Assembly (NCBI RefSeq): GCF_020740795.1
Contig: NC_067295.1
Location: 2,480,501 to 2,544,500 of the forward strand
DNA: 64,000 bases
From: Apus apus
Taxonomy: Eukaryota; Chordata; Aves; Apodiformes; Apodidae
Direction of reading: 5' to 3'
Shown here: positions 59,149 through 64,000 of the stretch, one piece after another
How the letters are laid out: the number at the start of each line of letters is the position of its first letter
Position numbering within the stretch: position 1 is the first letter of the stretch
Notes under the pieces: generated by a model
Seen by the model: the letters and a program-made list of their open reading frames with translations, nothing else
Told to the model about the DNA's origin: nothing
Database searches by the model: none
Position numbers and translations under genes: made by a program

Positions 59149-62100
59149 TCACTGCAAGAAGCAAAGTATTACAAGAAATGCAATGAGCCAGTATGGGCTC
59201 AGAAGGCAAATATTTAATTAGATAACAGAACAGATGTGAGCTTTATGCTTTTTAATGGTCATTACAGAAAAGGTTTCATCAATTGATGAGACACCTGGGC
59301 TGGGGCATTTTAAAGATTCACCACATCTTCCCTGGATCTCAATCCTGCTGGAAACGCATGATTCAGATCCCCCTCTGATCCAACACTACCACTCCAACTC
59401 CAGCAATGTCACAAAATGGTAGGGTGCTTCAATGATTAATTAGCTGGCTCAATAATTAAAAACATTAAATTTTTGTTTTTCAAATAATTATTCAAGCGCT
59501 TTCCTTTACATATACCACATGACAGAGGACACTTTGCTTGAGCATCCACCAGAGAACAGGCAGGCATCTTAAAAGAATTCTATTTAGAAGTGAAGGATAA
59601 AGACTAATTAATGATCTTAAATTTTGCCTGATTTCATAGGGTTAGATCAAACATTTATGCCTTACTCCTGTTGTCACAAGGTTCATCCCTGTCCAAACAG
59701 AGCTCAAAGTTAGTAAAAGGCAGCAACTGTAGCAGCAACTGGGTCAAGAGATTTGGATGAAGAAATCCTCACTACCAAAAGAAAAACATAAATAAAAATC
59801 AGGAGAATGATAAAACTAAAATGCTGCTTGGGGCCTGCTCACCCAAACACTTCAGAACAGATTTCCTACCTACAAGGAAAGATGTCTGAGGGACACATTC
59901 ATGCCTGGGCCCCCAGGGAGGAAGTTGTCTTTAAAAATACTTTGGTTTACATTTCCCTAAGGAATATTAGAACTGCATATACCAATTATTTGTGTCTTTT
60001 GTCCATGAGGTCCTACAAACAAAGGTCTTATTTGTGAACTGTACAAACCAGTGAGCAATTACTCACAAGATTAGTCCCAATGAAGTCAGAAGAACAGTTT
60101 GAGAGAGAAATTGCTTGCCAACCTAGGGGTTGCACAATCACAAGTAAAAAAATATAACAAAAACACAGAGGGAGATAAATTGCATCTGACAAAAATTACC
60201 ATCAAGAAATAGCTGGTGACAGATTGTTATTTAAGTACAAGGAAGTGATTTAAACAGGAGCAGTTGTAATAAGATTATACAATTCTCTATATAGATTCTT
60301 AAAATGTCTTTGTTCTAGAAAAGCTATGAAAAGATCATTGCTCTTGTAATGGGTCAGAAACTACTAAATTGATTATAAGCCTAGAAATTAATGATTTCCA
60401 AGTGAGTAAAGAAAAAACTGTGAAAGAACAATCCTGACATCATTAGTACCTCTGCTGCCCATGCTGATACTTTTAACCAGCCCGGGTGCAACATACATTG
60501 TAGCATCTCTGATGGCAAAACTCAACCAAAGAGAACAGACCCAACAAAAAGGTCAGAGCTCGCTCTGCTTGGCTTCCTGCTTCTTAAAGAATGAAAACTA
60601 GCAGTTTGATTTTAGGAGACATCGCATTATCCCAGTGACATCTTCAGAACTGCAGGAAAGTCTATAAGGTTATACTGCAGGGAGATTAAATCAATGTCTG
60701 ACTGTTCAATTTCTCTAGAGGAACAGATACAGCATTTGAGCCATGACCCTCAAACTCCCCCATCTATCTTCAAGGAGTCACTTCTAGAAAAACAGGCACA
60801 AAACCTGGCCATAAGTATAACTACTTCTACAGTGAAAAACAAGCAAGGCAACCAAGTCTTCTCATTTCTGTCTCGAAGGACCGACACAAAACATCTCTAG
60901 GTAAGATGTCTTGCACGTTTTTAAACTAAGAAGCAACTTTGAATTTAAAAAAAAAAAATTAAAAAAAAATTTACTTAATTTGTAAAAGTATCATTGAGTG
61001 CTGCACTATAACCATAAAAGAGGAAATTATTCACAGATTAGTGTTTTACTGCAAAGGATAAGAACAGAAATTTCCACTGAAAAAGAATATACACCAATAC
61101 ACGGGGTCTAAAGGTGATCAAATCTGAGCCACGAGAAACAACGTGTGTGACCTTCCTGGAGAGAGGATCCAGGACTGCAGTTCAAGTAAGCACTAAACAG
61201 GTGTATCCATGTGCAAAGTACAAGGTCAATATGAGGACAAGAAAGTAGGAGGAGCTTGAAAGAAGTTTAATAGACAGGCTTGTCCCATGTCTACAGAAGC
61301 AGACTGCATCCAGGCATCCTCATGCCTGGGTCACCCTCCAGAACTATTCTGCTTCTCATGCCTTGTACTTCTAGTACTTATACAGCTACATGACAGAAGA
61401 CTCAGCAACCACAGACAACATTAATAAAACAGCACTTGGAGGAGAAAAGGAGCAGTCAACAATGTGGAAGAAAACTGCAGAGTTCACATGCAAAAATCTC
61501 AACTACTTACTTCAGGCAGCTCAAGGAGCTCTACTCCTAAGCATGGAAGGAGAATTCTTAATTGAAAATAAATTGTATGCAGCAGGACAATGAAACATAC
61601 TGAGTCTGAGATGCTTTAGAACTTTTCCCAGCCACCCCCACCATGAAGTTCAGATAAGGGAAACCTCCAATGTAGAGATCTCTCCAGTTCTGGGCTGGGA
61701 CTGGTTTCACCCAGTGACACTGCTGGAGCCAGCTGCACTAGTGCTGACCCTGCCCAGCTCTCCTCTGCTCTGTGCTCCTGTTTTCCCCACCTGGAAAGAG
61801 CTGGCTCGTTCAAGTTGGCCTGCGAGCCAAGGCAGAAGCAGTGGGAACAGACCAAGTCTGACCTTGAACACAAGCTCAAGGCACTAGTTAGAGGCATTTA
61901 TGTTAACAGCCCTGGGTGACATGAAAACAGATATACACACTATTAACAATTAACACAGTGCAGGGCACTGGTACTGAGATCAATGTTTAAGTTCCATTTT
62001 TGTAACAATACAAAAAAAGCTTAAAATTATCTATACAGAAGAAAGGCATTTCCAAAGCACAGTGATCTGAAGTAATATTTCCATATAAAAATGCACACAG

Positions 62101-64000
62101 CAAATTACAAAGCAAATTCTGGTAAACGTCTCCAGTTGCCAGTGACATTGTGCCTAGAAAACACAAAATATACTTTTATACTAAGTTTCTAATTAATATA
62201 ATAATTTATACAAACTCCACTACTAGATATTGACACACAGTTAACTTCTTGTGGTAATTCTGAACACACATGCTACAGTTTGAAGGAACTCAATTTTAGT
62301 AATTTAAACTATTTGCTCCTTAAAAACTGCCTACAACCTCTAGTTACCTACAAAACACCTTAGAACTGCTTGATTCAACTATTTTGCTTTTTATCAACAG
62401 TTTGGAGCATTGTCATAAAATCAAACAAATAGCAAATTTGAAAAACAAAGACAAAACTGCTATTTGCAAAATTATAAATAAGCAATACTAGCTTTTCTGT
62501 AGTTTTCTACCTCCTACACAACTCACCCAGAGGCTCAGCTGTGACAACCACCTAGTTCTAGATCCATCCTGAAGTTTACAGTCTCTGACTTTACTTATTC
62601 TGACCCACAAGCATTGTCAATTTCCCACAGACACACAGAGAACAGGAAAGTAAACCTGGAACCACCACCTAAACTGATTAATTCTGGGACTTTTTATGGT
62701 CTACTATTCAGCACATACCAGTATGTAACCAAACTGATGCATACCAATCCTAGTGGACCTACAATTAGACCTAGCAAGGCTTATTCTAGAGGACAGCATA
62801 CATGTTGTTCTCCTCCACAGTGTCTCACGCCTTCTTAATGAGCAGCCAGTCTATTGAAATACACACAAAAAAACCTGCTGTTCTTTGAAGCACTTAAGAC
62901 AGCAGGACACTAGTACGTTTCGATACTTTCCCTGCATAGATCAGAGCAAGGCAAAGCAAAAAAAGAACATTACAGATGTTCATACAAACCAGGCACCTTT
63001 CATTTTCTATTAGCAAGATCCCGAGAGACCATTTAGCGCTCTGCAAATATGGCACTGGAAGACTGGGAAGTGACTTTCTGAGTACCAGTCATTAAATATA
63101 GATTTTACCATAACTTACATTCTCCTAGACCAGGCAAAACCAATAGACATTTCCCCAGCCAATGTACAAGACCTGAGAAAAGCAAGATCATGGATATCAC
63201 AACTGCAGTGTCACGTATTTCTTCTAAAATGGATTATCAATTAATGATTTCTCTAAAAAAACAAACTAACCACAAAACACCAATTTTTGCATCAAGACAA
63301 GAGTATCAGCATTTGTACGAAATCGCAAATTAGGCCTTTGCCATTTCACAGCAGCAATCCAAGATTTGAGGCTTCTTAAAAGCTCCAAGTTTTAAAGCAA
63401 TCGACTGGCTGACAGCTGAAACACAATTAGCATGATTAACCAGTTATGTAAATACTGATGTGGTCAGTACAAGCTGAATTAATTTATGCTTGTTGCATTA
63501 TATAGCACCGCTTGCACTGGACATCACATGTTTGTCAACTACTCATTAAAAATGACTGGACGTGAAAAACAACATGAACGTGACCATCCAGGCCACCCAA
63601 CAGCCAGGTCATGGATATCTCTTCTCCTGTGAGGACAGGACCACCAGATAACCCACACACAGGACTTTCCATGCTCAAATATTATCCAACGCTACCTTAG
63701 CTCCTACCTAGGGTACGGGTCAACTACTTGTTCTCAAGACAGAGCTCCACCCTGTTAGTATCTCATTATATTTCATTTCTTAAAGGCAGATGTAAGTTTT
63801 CATTTGTCAGCACATAGAAAAGTCAAGATAACGTGTCAGAGAACCATCCTGACAGAGGGATGATGTCACGTAGTTACTTTATAGCATCAAGGAAGTGACA
63901 ATCAGCACCAGTAAGTCAGACTTCCTGAAGTAAAACTTGCAGTCCATCCGGCCTTATCAGAATTCATCTTCAGGAATGCAGGCTCATGGTTCATTTGTAC

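Larger units (their letters stand above)
44301..64000 (-). other. EPN2: EPN2 5' intron / upstream region
   Basis: About 19.7 kb of AT-rich DNA with no coding exon recognised on either strand and no CpG island. The EPN2 promoter and non-coding first exon(s) are therefore probably beyond position 64000. Simple tracts include poly(A) at 47467-47484, 57637-57661 and 59130-59148, and TA/CA repeats near 57362-57412 and 57799-57816. Candidate regulatory clusters lie at 57030-57110 and 59430-59515. Confidence 0.65.

Noticed and set aside
61616-61897. 93-codon - strand open frame in the EPN2 5' intron, considered as an alternative first exon
   Set aside because: No CpG island, no recognised similarity and no convincing donor leading in frame to EPN2.
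1-64000. tRNA, rRNA, CRISPR, operon or prokaryotic mobile elements
   Set aside because: None seen; the window is vertebrate nuclear DNA with spliced genes.

Overview
The window is nuclear DNA from a sauropsid vertebrate, most likely a bird. The evidence is short GT-AG introns, a GC-rich CpG-island promoter beside AT-rich introns, a CR1 LINE 3' end in the intergenic DNA, and three recognisable vertebrate genes whose proteins stay close to their human orthologues. There are no bacterial, phage, CRISPR or plasmid features, and most long open frames are chance shadows. Gene names rest on protein similarity as I remember it, because no database could be searched.

Layout on the + strand. (1) Positions 1-4740 hold the 3' end of a T-type calcium channel gene, called CACNA1H (Cav3.2): an intron, the penultimate coding exon (933-1111), the terminal coding exon (1722-2879) and a 3' UTR of about 1.9 kb. 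(2) Positions 4741-10050 are intergenic, with several AT-rich motif clusters that look like possible enhancers. (3) A CpG island at about 10060-11350 carries the promoter of B9D1. The gene has seven coding exons (10932-13066, + strand, 206 aa). An ETS site and an RFX X-box-like site lie just upstream of the start codon. (4) Positions about 13490-21080 form the tail-to-tail spacer between B9D1 and EPN2, with one clear CR1 fragment. (5) EPN2 (epsin-2) runs on the - strand. Its eight coding exons lie between 44206 and 25240 and give a 594-aa protein, followed by a 3' UTR of about 4 kb. (6) Positions 44207-64000 are the 5' intron and leader region of EPN2; its promoter is not visible and is presumably beyond the window.

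The genes do not form a pathway. CACNA1H encodes a plasma-membrane low-voltage-activated Ca2+ channel. B9D1 encodes a ciliary transition-zone protein. EPN2 encodes a clathrin-coat endocytic adaptor. The B9D1-EPN2 convergent pair is also found at human 17p11.2, whereas CACNA1H is at human 16p13.3, so the stretch between CACNA1H and B9D1 spans a junction that is split between two chromosomes in humans.

I found no undescribed biological system. The items most worth checking are the X-box-like site at the B9D1 start codon with an overlapping upstream ATG, a perfect 21-bp palindromic hairpin in an EPN2 intron, and enhancer-like motif clusters in the intergenic DNA and the EPN2 5' intron.
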